Assembly: GCF_910592395.1 (NCBI RefSeq)
Contig: NC_088308.1
Coordinates: forward strand, 10,927,001-10,991,000
DNA length: 64,000 nt
Direction of reading: 5' to 3'
Source: Lineus longissimus
Taxonomy: Eukaryota; Nemertea; Pilidiophora; Heteronemertea; Lineidae
Notes under the pieces: generated by a model
The model's input: only the letters and a program-made list of their open reading frames with translations
The model's database searches: none
What the model was told of the DNA's origin: nothing
Position numbers and translations under genes: made by a program
In this document: piece by piece, positions 23,604-34,865 of the stretch
Layout: every line of letters begins with the position of its first letter
How positions within the stretch are numbered: position 1 is the stretch's first letter

Positions 23604-25156
23604 CAAATACTCCTCGAGTGACGGTGGATTACACTGGAAGAACATGGATGTGGTGTTGCCATAAATACAGGTGTGGCAGTTTGTCAGGAGCGCTCCAACC
23701 AAATACATGTTTGCGACCGGCTGCAAAAAGACCTTTAGGTTTTTTTTAAAATCTAAAAAAGCAAATTCTTGCACTATGTTCCCGAACCCCCACTCTACAC
23801 ATTCCCTAACGCTCGACATGCCTCTGTTGAATTCAACTTGTTCCTCCGTCAAAATCGCTCCCTTGAACGGCTTTATCAGGCAGCGCCGAATAGGGTAGGC
23901 TGTGTCGCCATACAAGTACATGTAGTATGGATTTCCGTCCTGATCGGTAAAATCCAAGGCCTGCAACTGCGGCAAAAGCCCGCTCATTCGGAGCAAGGCA
24001 CAATCATGTCTTCTTCCTTCAACTGGCCCAAACAAATTGCCAATCAGTCCATTGGGCAGCATGATCGATTGAAATTTGAGTGCATGAACTCTCTTATGGC
24101 CGTTGTAGCACACTCTCTGAAACTGTACCGGCCGACAGATGGGACGGACGGTTCCATCCAGGAATCCCCAGCAATGACTAAGTGGAGCACCCTTCGCCTC
24201 CACCGCCTCCGCATATGTCTGGATGTGCTGTGCATCAAGCCAAGGCTGGTTGAGGTTCGACAGGAGATGACCGAATGTTGTGCACAAGTGGTCAACCTGA
24301 AAATAAAACACCGGACAAGTTTTAGATATTTTTAACGCGGCTTGGGGTTGTATGGCCCATACAGTGTAAAATCCGTCGGTCATGCTAATTACATACACTA
24401 AGAATGAAAAAGGTTGACCTGGTGTTGTACGTGCTCTCGTGTCAGTCTCTTTTATATCGGCCACGAGGTGTCTTATATTATGTATATAGGAAGCATCTGT
24501 TAGACTAACAAGTTTGCAACATCAAAACATACCATGTAAGTAAAAATCAGCGATAGTGTACTTGCAGGCCTTCCGAACACCCCCTCCAGGTCACACAGAC
24601 GGTTTGGACAAGCCAGCCGCCTCAGAAGAACACATGTAGCTTCAACACCCTAAAAAAGCAAATAATTGGTTAGAAGCCATTCCGACCTTTTCGATGTCCC
24701 TGTCCCTATGATAGCTTTGTTAGTGGTCATTCAGTAATGATACTCTTTAAGTGAAAACATACTACAAAAAACGGCATTGCTCCACTGATGGCTTTGCCGC
24801 TCTCATTCCTGAATGTGTGTCATGTTTAACAGCCAACTGAGTGTATGTTTGTCTAAGAACAGTGTCGGAAAATAGGCATGAAAGTACCGACTTACATTCG
24901 TTACTCCACGATTGCGGAGTACTATCTTGTCTGGAACTCTAAGAGCTTCGGCAAGTCTAAAGATCTCTTCCTTGGAAAACCGAAACATTGCCTCGTTTTC
25001 TCCGTCTGTTTGGTTTTCCAGGTCAAACAGCAGGGTTTCCGAGTTGTAGGTTGATCTCGACTTCTTGTTCTCAGCTGCTGCCAAAAGTAGCCCGTCGTCC
25101 TCAAGCACAACGGCAAGTTGCAGCACGTTTTCTATCGGCATGTTATACACAGCCAT
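23592..25156 (-). CDS. HARBI1-like DDE transposase, 360 aa, three exons
   Basis: Exons 25156-24896, 24649-24533 and 24296-23592, all phase 0, with donors GTAAGT and GTATGT and acceptors TTTTTTAG and TATTTTCAG. The N-terminal part leads into VLLRRLACPNRLCDLEGVFG (about 93-113), the family's typical helical region. The DDE nuclease shows GFLDGTVRPICRP (Asp173), GRRHDCALLR (Asp224), YLYGDTAYP (Asp257) and RECVEWGFGNI (Glu294). D173, D257 and E294 are the expected catalytic triad. The C-terminus has NCHTCIYGNTTSMFF and ends LEEYLRPV. Length is close to vertebrate HARBI1 (about 349). No internal stop or shift, so the enzyme may be functional. The last three residues and stop come from an inserted MITE. 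Confidence 0.88.
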
Positions 25157-25402
25157 TTTCTTGCTACCAGTATGTCATGTATAATACATGAATGTGCAAT
25201 TTCTCCTTGGGTCCGAGAATCGGACATCGTTATCAAAGAGTGCACGCCTTAATTGCGTAAGATGTTTAACATGAATGCCTATTCCCCACAAAAGAGCATA
25301 CCGTTCAACTTTCACGTAAACGTACACGTACACGTACACGAGCGCTAGTGCGAAAACAAATAAACAGAACCTACGTGAACGCCTACGTGCGTGAACATAG
25401 GC

Positions 25403-25443
25403 GTTCACGTAGGCGTTTCGCGTGAGGTTGCGAAAACACCCTA
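25403..25443 (-). repeat. Harbinger right terminal inverted repeat
   Basis: GTTCACGTAGGCGTTTCGCG, spacer, TGCGAAAACACCCTA: the inverse of the left end at 20900-20940. Just inside lies a TACACG array (25319-25340). Confidence 0.85.
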
Positions 25444-25841
25444 TTGTAAAGAAAGGCACGTGCGTCGTTCGAATGTCAACAAAAATGCACGGTCGTGAGT
25501 GATTGCTGGACTTGGGTTATCCCGCTGTTTTGAAAAAGGTTTATTAAAGGGGGACTATAAGTAGGAGCTGGGGGTTCAAATTGGTGGTCTTTATTTTACT
25601 AATAATGTATGTACAGTAGAGTGATTAAGCGATCTCAAAACATTGCGGGTCAAGTTGTTAAAGTATCACTTTCTCTTTGAGCATTGGGCTCCAGTTGGTT
25701 CTGTCTTTTCATCAGCAATTTAGGCATTAGGCCGAGGGACATGAAAAAGAGCCAGTTTTTTTCTTAGAATCGTCGTTGTTGTCGTCGTTTTGTTTTGTTT
25801 GTGTTTTGTTTTGTATATTTCTGTATTTTGGTACCAAACAT

Positions 25842-26238
25842 GGAGCCTCATGGCCTAGTGGTTTACACTGCTGGCCACCACGCAATAGGGCCCGGGTTCG
25901 ATCCCGGGGAGAACCCAGGATCGTATGTCTGGATGAACCGGCGTGGCTTTCAAGGAACTAAAATTCCTGGCTCTTCACAGTCCTTCGAATGAGACTCAAA
26001 ACCGAGGTTCCTTGTCCCTGGTGTCTATGCCAGGGCAAGCTAAGACCCCACCAAGTGAGAAACATGAGTAGCTTGCGTGGACTCTATCTCTCTCGCCAAA
26101 GTCGGACCACTAGGCCAATAAACCCAATTGGTGCCTAACCGTTGTGGCACGCAGAATACGCTCAACCCGCCTTGGAGGAGGATTACTCCGAGGAGAATGA
26201 CCCATCCAAGTGCAGAGCGAACGCTGAAGAAGAAGAAG
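25842..26238 (+). mobile_element. tRNA-derived SINE, about 397 bp, GAA tail
   Basis: The head looks like a tRNA: GGAGCCTCATGGCCTAGTGG holds a pol III A box (TGGCCTAGTGG, 25851-25861) and GGGTTCGATCC is a B box (25895-25905), spaced as in tRNA genes. A non-tRNA body follows and ends in (GAA)n at 26226-26238. The acceptor-stem pairing is poor, so this is not a functional tRNA gene. The 3' GAA tail suggests priming on a LINE partner with the same tail. Confidence 0.7.
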
Positions 26239-29200
26239 GTACCAATCAGGTTGTGATCAATGGTGACTGTTATCGTATGAGAGGCCATTAACTCAGTGTT
26301 ACTTGTCACAGTCTTTCGTCCAAAAAAAACTCAAGGGGTCAACCGCGATGAACTTGGTAATTTGAGTACATTTTTGGCCAGAATCACGAAATTTCAATAT
26401 TTTTGCTTCTTGATGGGGCATCACATGTCTCTCGGTCCCCTCTGGACTGATCGATGATATCTGTGTATATCCAGTCATACATTGCTGGGATCGAACCCGG
26501 GCCCTATCAATGAGGTTGAATCTGCCGTTAAATCCGGTCCATGCATGGTTGACATGCATGGTTGGTTGACGCAAGTCGCTACCTTGGTTACGTCATTCAT
26601 CGGACTGTATGTAACGGAGTTGCTATGGTGTGGACGACAAAATAGATTTCAGCATGATAGTAAAGTTCATGGACTGTAATCGGCTGTACAAGAGAATTGC
26701 TAATAATCAATATTTGTTTGAAAAAAAAAATTCAGCTTAGGTGTTACTTTTCTTAGTATAATGATTTTTGAGAAGCAGCTGGAGATACGATTGTTTCATT
26801 TTGACGACAGCGGCCGGTTATGAGTTGTTTGTATACATTGTAGTTTGATAGAATTTTGTTGAAAATGCGTCCTGGATTAAATGCGATCACAAAACGTCTG
26901 AGGGATCATTTTCCTTAATTTGATACAGTGAGTGCTGTGGTGAAGGCTGATTTTTATTATGACAACTGCATACTGTTAGTTGTAGTTGATTTGGACGACT
27001 AATCGCGTTGTAGTGGGTGAAGCCAGTTTTATGCCGTTTGATATGCCGTATGTGCGATTATTCACGGGATGATCTATATGGAAAAAGTAAGCATAATCTA
27101 CATAATAGGGTGTTCCGCTATTTACATGATAGGTGACTGTTCGAATCTATTCTCTCAAAAGGGACCTTTTGTCAGACCATTTTCCTTGTGCGAATATCAT
27201 CATTAGTGTGGCACACATAAATGTTTTACAACACCGAATAAAGCCATGAAATAGCATGAAAGATGCGCTATGTATGGGTTGATTAGAGCAATTTATTCAA
27301 TATGGAAAGAATGTGCGCAAAGCCTTTGCAAAGTCTTTTGAGAAGTATTTTTAGATTTATATACTATACAATGACCAACAGTAGCAGAGCACAGTATACA
27401 TGTACAGTATTATGTCGCAATCTGTGGATTTCATCAAACTAGTGTAATTGGAGTGGAAGGCATCAGAGCGAATCACTTCAAAATTTATTATCAGGATATT
27501 CGGGCTCAATATAAAAGGGTCAGGCCTGGCAGAATTTCAAAACATTTTACGGTTTAGGTCAACAATTAACTTGATAGAGGTTCCTAGAGGACTATAATAT
27601 TTCACCGGGGAAGATATAATCATCCACAACGCTATCTCATGTCATTCAACAGATTTCCATCAACTTTCAAAGTAGTTATATTTTATGGGTTCTTTTTCGA
27701 TAGTGAGAAATTACAGGAGTAATAAAGGAAAGGGACAACGTATATCATATACATGTATATCATATACATGTGTGCATTGAAAACCAACTTCATGGAAATA
27801 TGGCTCGACTGTATGTGTTTGTGTGTGAGGTGAACAGGATATCTTATTTCATGGATAATTCTTCGGAGAAAATTAGTTAGAAATTTAACTTCGACGATTT
27901 TGTAGTCGCTTACGATGAGGTACATGCACTCATACTAAATATAAGGATATACTTAAATTTTACTTTAATATTGATACTGTTGGGTTTGATCCTTAAAGTA
28001 TATATACTCTTCTGCGGGTTGTAATTCGCTACATCCAACTCTCACGAATATTCGTCACTGTCAAGTTTGCATTTCTGATGTCTATTGCCAGCAGTTGTTT
28101 TCAATTCAAAATCAAATAAACTAAGCAGAACATACGGGAGTCTATAAGTTTGTGGATTTTTTTTAATTGTGTTGAGAAAATTCTCTATGCAGTTTTGATA
28201 TGCGTTTCTGAACATATAGCCGCAAAATCTACTAAACATTGGATATTACGAATATGGATTTTTCAAATTATTGGTATCGATCAAGTATGAAATGCAAGAT
28301 GAACTTGCTTCAAAGATCTATTGAGTTATATCTCCATGATGTTCATATTTCTCTTTCCTTTCTTTCTTCGTAAGTGATGAATAAAACAATATAGGACAAT
28401 ATCAACAACCTTGTGAGAACCCAAGCCTTGGAAGCCTGGAAGGTAATCTTGTTGGTATGTAATTTTACATTGAATTTCCCCGCCGACAGTGACCGCAGAA
28501 CACTAGTATTGTCCTCTATGGGCAATCTCATTTACTAATGTAAATCACCGTCTCCGTATTTTCCGTTTTCTTTAACTGCGGCTATGCCGAAAATATCGAC
28601 AACATTTTCGGTGTGTTTTTCGGTTACAACTCATTTTTCAAACATCTTTTGCACTGTCAAGCGTCGCTGGTTGCCTGAATTAATGTAACATGATGAAAAT
28701 ATTGACTTTGAACTAAAGTTTTGGTATATATAGCAAAGAAATTGTGTGGTTTTCGAAACTGGTCGCCATTTTGAATAGCCAGGGCTTGTAAAATAAGGTA
28801 CATGTACATGTAATCATAAGGAAAAGAGTTTAAAATACGCCAAGGCTTTTACTTTTTAACTTACATTATGAAATAAAACCTTCAATTGTTCCATTTACAT
28901 CTTGATTGGCAACATTCGATCTTGCATCGCTGAGTACCATTCTCTCGAACATGTCGAAAATCGGATGTTCCAAACGTCTTAGCTCACACATGTAGTCCAG
29001 ACATAGTGGATGACGAAGGTTTCAGTGACATTCATTTGAAGATTATGTCACAACAAAACTGGGATCCCTAGCTTTTAAATGACATAATCGCCGAGTTTGT
29101 ATGGTCTGAAACTGGTGAGCACTATTGCTTTGCAAATGACTTGCACAAGTGTTGCAGCCACTGGTTTTGAAGAATCGTACCAACACTAATGTTCGGCAAT

Positions 29201-29330
29201 ATTGATACAAAGACGCTTCAGCATAATGTTTTGAAGTTGATGGTGTTCTGTGGCCACGCAAATAAGTTATAGATAGCATTTGGAAGCTAGAAGTCCTATG
29301 AGAATCATGTAATATCGCTTCTTTTTCCAG
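26239..29330. other. Non-coding; left part of duplication copy B
   Basis: 26487-26503 reads as an inverted B box (GGATCGAACCCGGGCCC) without a matching A box, probably SINE debris. 26760-27135 pairs with 9740-10172. A possible first exon of the copy-B gene (near 28950, ATGTCGAAAATCGG with C-S-K-R) does not match the needed phase. Nothing else supported. Confidence 0.4.
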
Positions 29331-31755
29331 CAAGCTCAGGATGAGGCTCAAGCTCAACATGCTCAAGGTGCACACGATGAACAAGAAAACTCTATTAGTA
29401 AGTGTATATTCATAGCAAGGGTGTCTCTGATGGCCTTCCATCACCAGAATAATTTATCCGAGAAATATATATCTCTCCTCTTTCTTTCTTAATTTTTGCT
29501 ATTCTTGAAATATACAATATCCAAACACAATCCACAAGTCCAACAATAATTGGGCGGTTCGTCTTTAACAATTCACTCACCTACACAAGAAACACTTCAC
29601 TACCACTGTGGCTTTACACTGCGTGTACACTACACATAATGCATGACAGCTTCTCTACAAATGGCATGTACATTGCACATTGATGGTCCGGTAATCCTCG
29701 GCAGACGATGATTTAGATTGGCACACAACTTTCACTTTTATAGTGGTCCCATATAACCCTTTCTACTTTTTCCAAGTTCTCCATCATGTGATCAGATTTG
29801 GGGGCTGCAAATATAACTAACATAAGTTCTGGAATCTCCCTGAGCTCTATCCGTACAATCAATGCCAATCAAGCCGAGATTGGAATCTGGCTCATCTCTG
29901 TTGTATTTTCATATTATAGGTCTTTATATAACCCTTCCTTAATCTATCACCATACTAATAGCGAAGAACACTTCTTCCCTGGGGATCAAATCAGATCGGA
30001 GGTTTTTGATCACTAGACGTTCCTGAGCGACACTGTGCATCTCCTATTTCACGTTGACGATAGAGCATAGGGGGATGACCAACTAAACAGAAGGAGTAAA
30101 ATGAACGGAGGAGGGAGCTATAAAAATGCCTCACGGCAAAACTGTTCCAAGTGCCCAGAATATCATATAGCCCTGTCCGCGACACCTTTAATGTTCCGAA
30201 CCATCTCCCTCTGTCGTTCCACAACGGCTTCTACCAAACAAGTGATTCACGATCATTGCTCGTTGCGCAATATCACTCGTGACCCTAGGGGTTCCTGCTT
30301 GGTGTTTCAGATTGGATATTTTGGATCACATAGTGTCTTACATCCGTGGTAGGTTGCATGGTGTCTCAGATCAGAGGTTTGGGATCACATGGTGTGTCAG
30401 ATCGGAGGTAGGGTGCTTGGTGTCTCAGATCAGGGGTTTCTGATCACATTGTGTCTTAGATCGGACGTGGGGTTCTTTGGTGTCCCATATCAGAAGTTTT
30501 GGATCACATAGTGTCTCAGATCGGAGGTGGGGCGCTTGGTGTTTCAGATTAGAGGTTTTGGATCACATGGTGTCTCACATAGGAAGTAGGGTGTTTGGTG
30601 TCTTAGACCGGAGGTTTAGGATCACATGGTGTCTCAGACCGAAGGTAGGGTGCTTTATGTCTCAGATCGAAGGTTTTCGACCCTATGGTGTCTCACAACG
30701 GAGGTAGGTTCTGGACAGGGGCAAGCTATATTTTGTATGAAACTTGGCACATTGGAAGATGTGCACAAAAAAGGAGTAACCTGAAGGTTTCATCGAAATT
30801 CGTCTAGAAGTAAGCAGTACAGAGCGGAAAATCAATGCACGCACTACGTCAATGTACACGAATACATACAAAAAGTCTATTTCGTGACTATAGTTACTGG
30901 AATGTAAAAATCCTCTTGGATCCGAAAAATACATTTTAGGACAACCAAACTTTGACGAATTCGGCCCAGTGGTTTTCGCTCAAAACATGGACTGGCCCAA
31001 CCAAGTTAACTCATGTGTGACATGCAAATGGTCCAAGGAGAGGAGCTAATTAGCATTCACACCTAGGGTCACCCTGGGTGTTTGCATCACACCTCATTAA
31101 CCCCATTTAACAAAGGCCTTTGAACTTTGATGGCCTAGTTTGGAAAAACCTAGGGTTTTTTTGTAGGTTTTATGGAAATCCGACCTTTTGAACAAAGTTG
31201 GGGAAGAGTCGGATATCGTGGGAGAAATTTTGGATAAATTAGGAAAAAGATAGAAAACCGTTGATAAAGTCGGAAAAAGCCTCCCACTAGTGTGTAATTC
31301 AATAGCCTTTTGTACAATATATCTACATGTATTTCGTTTTCTGTGGCCCACCCGATAGATTCCAACAGAAACGGGATGCATAGGAAAGGGCGATATTCGA
31401 ACCGAGACGAGAGTTTCATCATTATTTGTTGAGAAAGTGTTTTTGAAAAATGTATTCAACTTAAGTTACCGAGACAATAATTGGCAACGTCCTGTGCAGT
31501 TGCAAAGATCTAACTGAGAGTTGACTTGTGGCCACAACTATTGTAACTGTTTGTGGTATTCCGATCCCTGCCCAACCGTCAATGAAGATTTTGCCTACTT
31601 CTTGCAAGGACTCACTTCGTCCATGAATAACAAAAAGTCAAGATACGTGTGTACTTAAAACAATGCAAAAATTAGTATTTTTTCCTTCAGGTCCATACTA
31701 TCATACAACACGTGACCTTAAAAGTGGTATATCCATTTTGCGACGGGCACAATAG
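29331..31755 (+). CDS. Paralogue of the small four-exon gene (partial: two exons found)
   Basis: Exon 29331-29397 (acceptor TCTTTTTCCAG, donor GTAAGTG, phase 0 to 1) encodes QAQDEAQAQHAQGAHDEQENSI. Its phase and position equal those of exon 2 in the copy-A gene. The final exon, 31691-31755, has the same 20-codon length and stop as 16550-16614 and shares PYY, T, D, K, I, LR and AQ (11 of 20). I did not find exons 1 and 3, so this may be a broken copy. No function known. Confidence 0.4.
30310..30715. repeat. 59-bp minisatellite, seven units
   Basis: GGATCACAT motifs recur at about 30323, 30382, 30440, 30501, 30560, 30619 and 30678, alternating with GTGTCTCAGATCGGAGG. Imperfect, non-coding, and absent from copy A of the duplication. 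Confidence 0.85.
31015..31292 (-). repeat. MITE half copy (right end)
   Basis: Contains AAATCCGACCTTTTGAACAAAG and ends GGAAAAAGCCTCCCACTAGTG, the inverse of the terminus at 15520. The left arm is missing. Confidence 0.6.
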
Positions 31756-31829
31756 CCGTTGGTAAGTAATATATTGTTATTTGATGTCTTTCTACATTAT
31801 TACTGTCAGCACACAGTCACGTTATCGAA

Positions 31830-33150
31830 GCGGGTACTCACAACAAAAATATGATTGAAACGTACCACAACATGGGCAACGAAAAGTTTGAGCAAATCAG
31901 TATGAAGGGACCCTGGCCTGTTCAATAAAAATCATACTTGGGGCGGTTATAGTCATAGTACTCTAAACACAGCCCTCTTTGAAATTTTGCGCATTGTCGT
32001 TGGATACCATTCAACATTAGAGAGGTTTGGCTGGGACGTTCCGAGATCGGGATCGGGATATGAATTCAGGTCGCGTCGTACCGCGACACATCTTTGTAAT
32101 GTGACATGCGTTGTGATCACTATATAAATGGCCATTGTGACCAAGCTGTGGACCCTGTTGCAGATTTCACATAAACAGTTTTTGGCATGACCAGAAAACG
32201 TAACCGACATGAATAGGTATGGTTAATTTCACTAGCCAAAGATGTGACGTCATAATTCCCTGCGACAATTCGGCTATCCCGATCCCGTCTGCCGGGTAAG
32301 AACGGTTGTATCTCGGTAATGCGACTCGTCATAGGCCTAGGCTCCACATCATTGATATTCACCTGCTGTGAACCAACGTTATAGTTTTCTTTCTTGTTGA
32401 TTGAAGTCCCGCGAGAGGTGGAGACGGTTGCGTTTGGCTCTCGTCCTCAAGCTGGCCACTTAAATGAAATAGCGGCTTTCCGGTTAGACCCTATCCTCGA
32501 CCTGATACCTATCCTGATCTCGATCCCGGAAACGGGATCGCCGAATCTCTCAATTGTTCAATCGGGATGGGTGAAGGGTGGGCGACACAAATTTGTCCAA
32601 TGATTATATGCATTTCACCTTTGCATCAATTTCATATTAAGAGGTCAGGATAATAAGGGTTTCACTTTAATTTCAATGCGATTTATTTTATCGAAGATCC
32701 GTCATCAATAGACCTAGGCTAATAGACAGGAAATTGATCGTCCACACCATAACTATTGATAGAAGTAGTGGTTGGGTAACAAATGACCAATTCATTCCCA
32801 GTGCCAACCACTGTCCATCAACTTTATACCACAACCTGAACACCGAAATGTTCTAGGCAATCACTATGAAGGGACCTTGGCCGGCTCAATGCATATCATA
32901 CTGGGGTTGGTCATGCCTCAAGTTAATGAATCGGTCTTATATCGGCGAGTCTGGAGTATATCCAATAAAGAACACTGTGATCTACATGTATGTGCTCATT
33001 TTTCTGCTTATAAGTCACTGGGAACACTATTCGACTCGATATGACAGACAGTTACTCACAAGCATCACACAGACAATAAAATTCGGGTGGTCTTAAGCAT
33101 GGGTGTAATCTTCTCAAATGTAGTCGCCTGATTGAATGTAACTTAAACAC
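31830..33150. other. Copy-B specific stretch, non-coding
   Basis: Absent from copy A. It holds three loosely inverted or direct blocks rich in CGATCCCG or CGGGATCG (near 32040, 32285 and 32520), and two copies of ATGAAGGGACC(C/T)TGGCC (near 31905 and 32870). Probably inserted repeat material; no gene. Confidence 0.4.
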
Positions 33151-34117
33151 AAAATGGTTATTTTTCACGATAAAAAGTAATTTCAATGTTTTGTAATATT
33201 TCAGCCGCCTCGGTGTTCCTGTTTGGATTACGAACACGAATTCTGTGGCAATGGATCGGAGGAGAAGCTGTGACCCATGGGTAGTGCTGCTTTCAAATGA
33301 CCTGGATTTCGCTATATGACAAAAACAATATATTGTTTTCAAAAACTGTCGGCAGAAAGAGAAATCTGTCTTGTTCGACTTTGCACTGCCTAAAGTTGCA
33401 TTTGTATTAAATGTATCAGAGCCCTCAGAAAGCTAGCAATAGGTGTCAGTCTACCATGGCGTGTTGCATAATTAAACTTATTAGAGCAACCCTTCCTGTC
33501 AAAGAGGAAAGATGTAAAATGCTTTGTATAAAGCATGCATTCGTTTTTGTGCTATGCCAGGTATGTCGGCTAGCAGTGAATGAATGCCTTGTGCTTGAAA
33601 TTTATATGTCTGTAATCCAAGAGGAATCTGAGTTTGGGCAATTAAAAGTTCTAACAGTTTCTTGTGATGTTACAAAAATATCACATAGTCAGTGCGAAAA
33701 AGATATTAAACATCACTTTGTGAATTATATATTATACCCAATTGAATTTGAGCTAGTATCGTGTTAAAGGAAACGCCGTTCCTAATTAATGATGGTCCAG
33801 GAAAAAAGTAATGCAGCTACACACCTGGTGAAACCCAGTACATATAATATGGTATTTGTTTATGTGTATATAGAATGGCATTGTTTGAAATTTATATTCG
33901 GTATTTACCCAATTTGAAAATTTTAAATTCATTCACAAATTTCAAATATTTAACCAACGACGTTGACCTTTAAAGATTGATGGGACCAAAGATGAAAAAT
34001 ATCACGAAAAAAAATGCTCAAAATAGCTCAATACATGTACATTCATGAAAATCACTGCACAACTGTATTTTATTTTTACATATTCTATATATGTTTTTAT
34101 ATAATTTTTCCTGTGCA

Positions 34118-34625
34118 AAAGAACAGCTGATAGGCATCTCTGTAAATTATGAAATTTGTTGGTATCATGCCCTAATATCATAAGCAAAAATACCAGGTTC
34201 ATGTTTTCCATGATATTTGTGATAGGCCATGTTGATTCATCAATATGACATTTCTGTCTGAAAATTTTGATAGGCCTAGCATGCACTAGTATGAGGATTT
34301 TTCCGACTTCTTAACACTTTCTCTAACTTTTTCCTGATTTGTCCAAAAAAAGTCCGACATTGTCCGACTTTTCCTGAAAGGTCTGATTTCTAGAAACTCT
34401 GTGAAAAATACTAGGGCTACACAAAATAGGGTTTAAGGCCGTTGTTGAATGGGGTTAATGATGTGACCTTATATGAGTGAGCTAATTGGTATTTTAATAC
34501 CAATTGATATTTTAACACCAAGTGTTAAAACACTTAGCATGCTTAGAAATGATGTACTGCTTGAGAATAAGACATCTAATCCGACAGAAATACACTTAGA
34601 TTGAAAATTTCTGTCGGTTTAGATC
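34118..34625. mobile_element. Insertion in copy B carrying a MITE half
   Basis: Copy A reads GTGCAAA-TCCTATTC without interruption at 18718-18731. Copy B has about 510 extra bases there. The insert contains CACTAGT...TTTTTCCGACTT (34284 on) and a 12-bp inverted pair TCCGACAGAAAT / ATTTCTGTCGG (34580-34618). Confidence 0.55.
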
Positions 34626-34865
34626 TCCTATTCTTTTGTTCTAGTTTTTGGTACTGAGTGCAGAACAGCTACTACATTGATTGGTCCTGTGCAAATACCA
34701 TAATGTTCTTGTTCTACCAAGCTTCATCAATCAGATTATTTAGATACTTAAAGTCATGTAAGAGCCAATCATTAGAATATAAGATTGTTTTGATATTTAT
34801 CTTAATACTATTGTGACATGTATGGATTAAAAAAATACTGTTTAACTAGATATTGGTTAGAAAGA

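Larger units (their letters stand above)
20900..25443. mobile_element. Harbinger/PIF DNA transposon, 4.5 kb, near complete
   Basis: Terminal inverted repeats of about 41 bp bound the element: the left starts TAGGGTGTTTTCGCA and continues CGCGAAACGCCTACGTGAAC (20900-20940), and the right is its inverse (25403-25443). The two differ mainly in a six-base spacer. Inside are the two standard Harbinger proteins, convergent: a Myb/SANT-like gene on + and a HARBI1-type transposase on -. Harbingers make 3-bp target duplications of TWA type; the flanks here read TTA-like on the left and TAT-like on the right, so no clean duplication is visible. One internal MITE (23475-23603) is a later insertion. Confidence 0.85.
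26760..34865. repeat. Segmental duplication, copy B
   Basis: Collinear with 9740-18965. It carries the empty TGGA target (33303-33306) and its own extra pieces: the 59-bp minisatellite (30310-30715), about 1.3 kb at 31830-33150, and about 510 bp at 34118-34625 that contains a MITE half. At that last site copy A reads straight through (18722). Confidence 0.7.

Noticed and set aside
23769-24335. 188-codon frame on the plus strand
   Set aside because: Antisense shadow of the HARBI1-like transposase, which has the conserved motifs and splice signals.
25842-25920. Functional tRNA gene
   Set aside because: A and B boxes are good, but the acceptor stem does not pair and a long conserved-looking body follows; read as a SINE head.
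26487-26503. Possible tRNA gene on the minus strand
   Set aside because: Only a B box is present; no A box or acceptor stem can be paired. Probably SINE debris.
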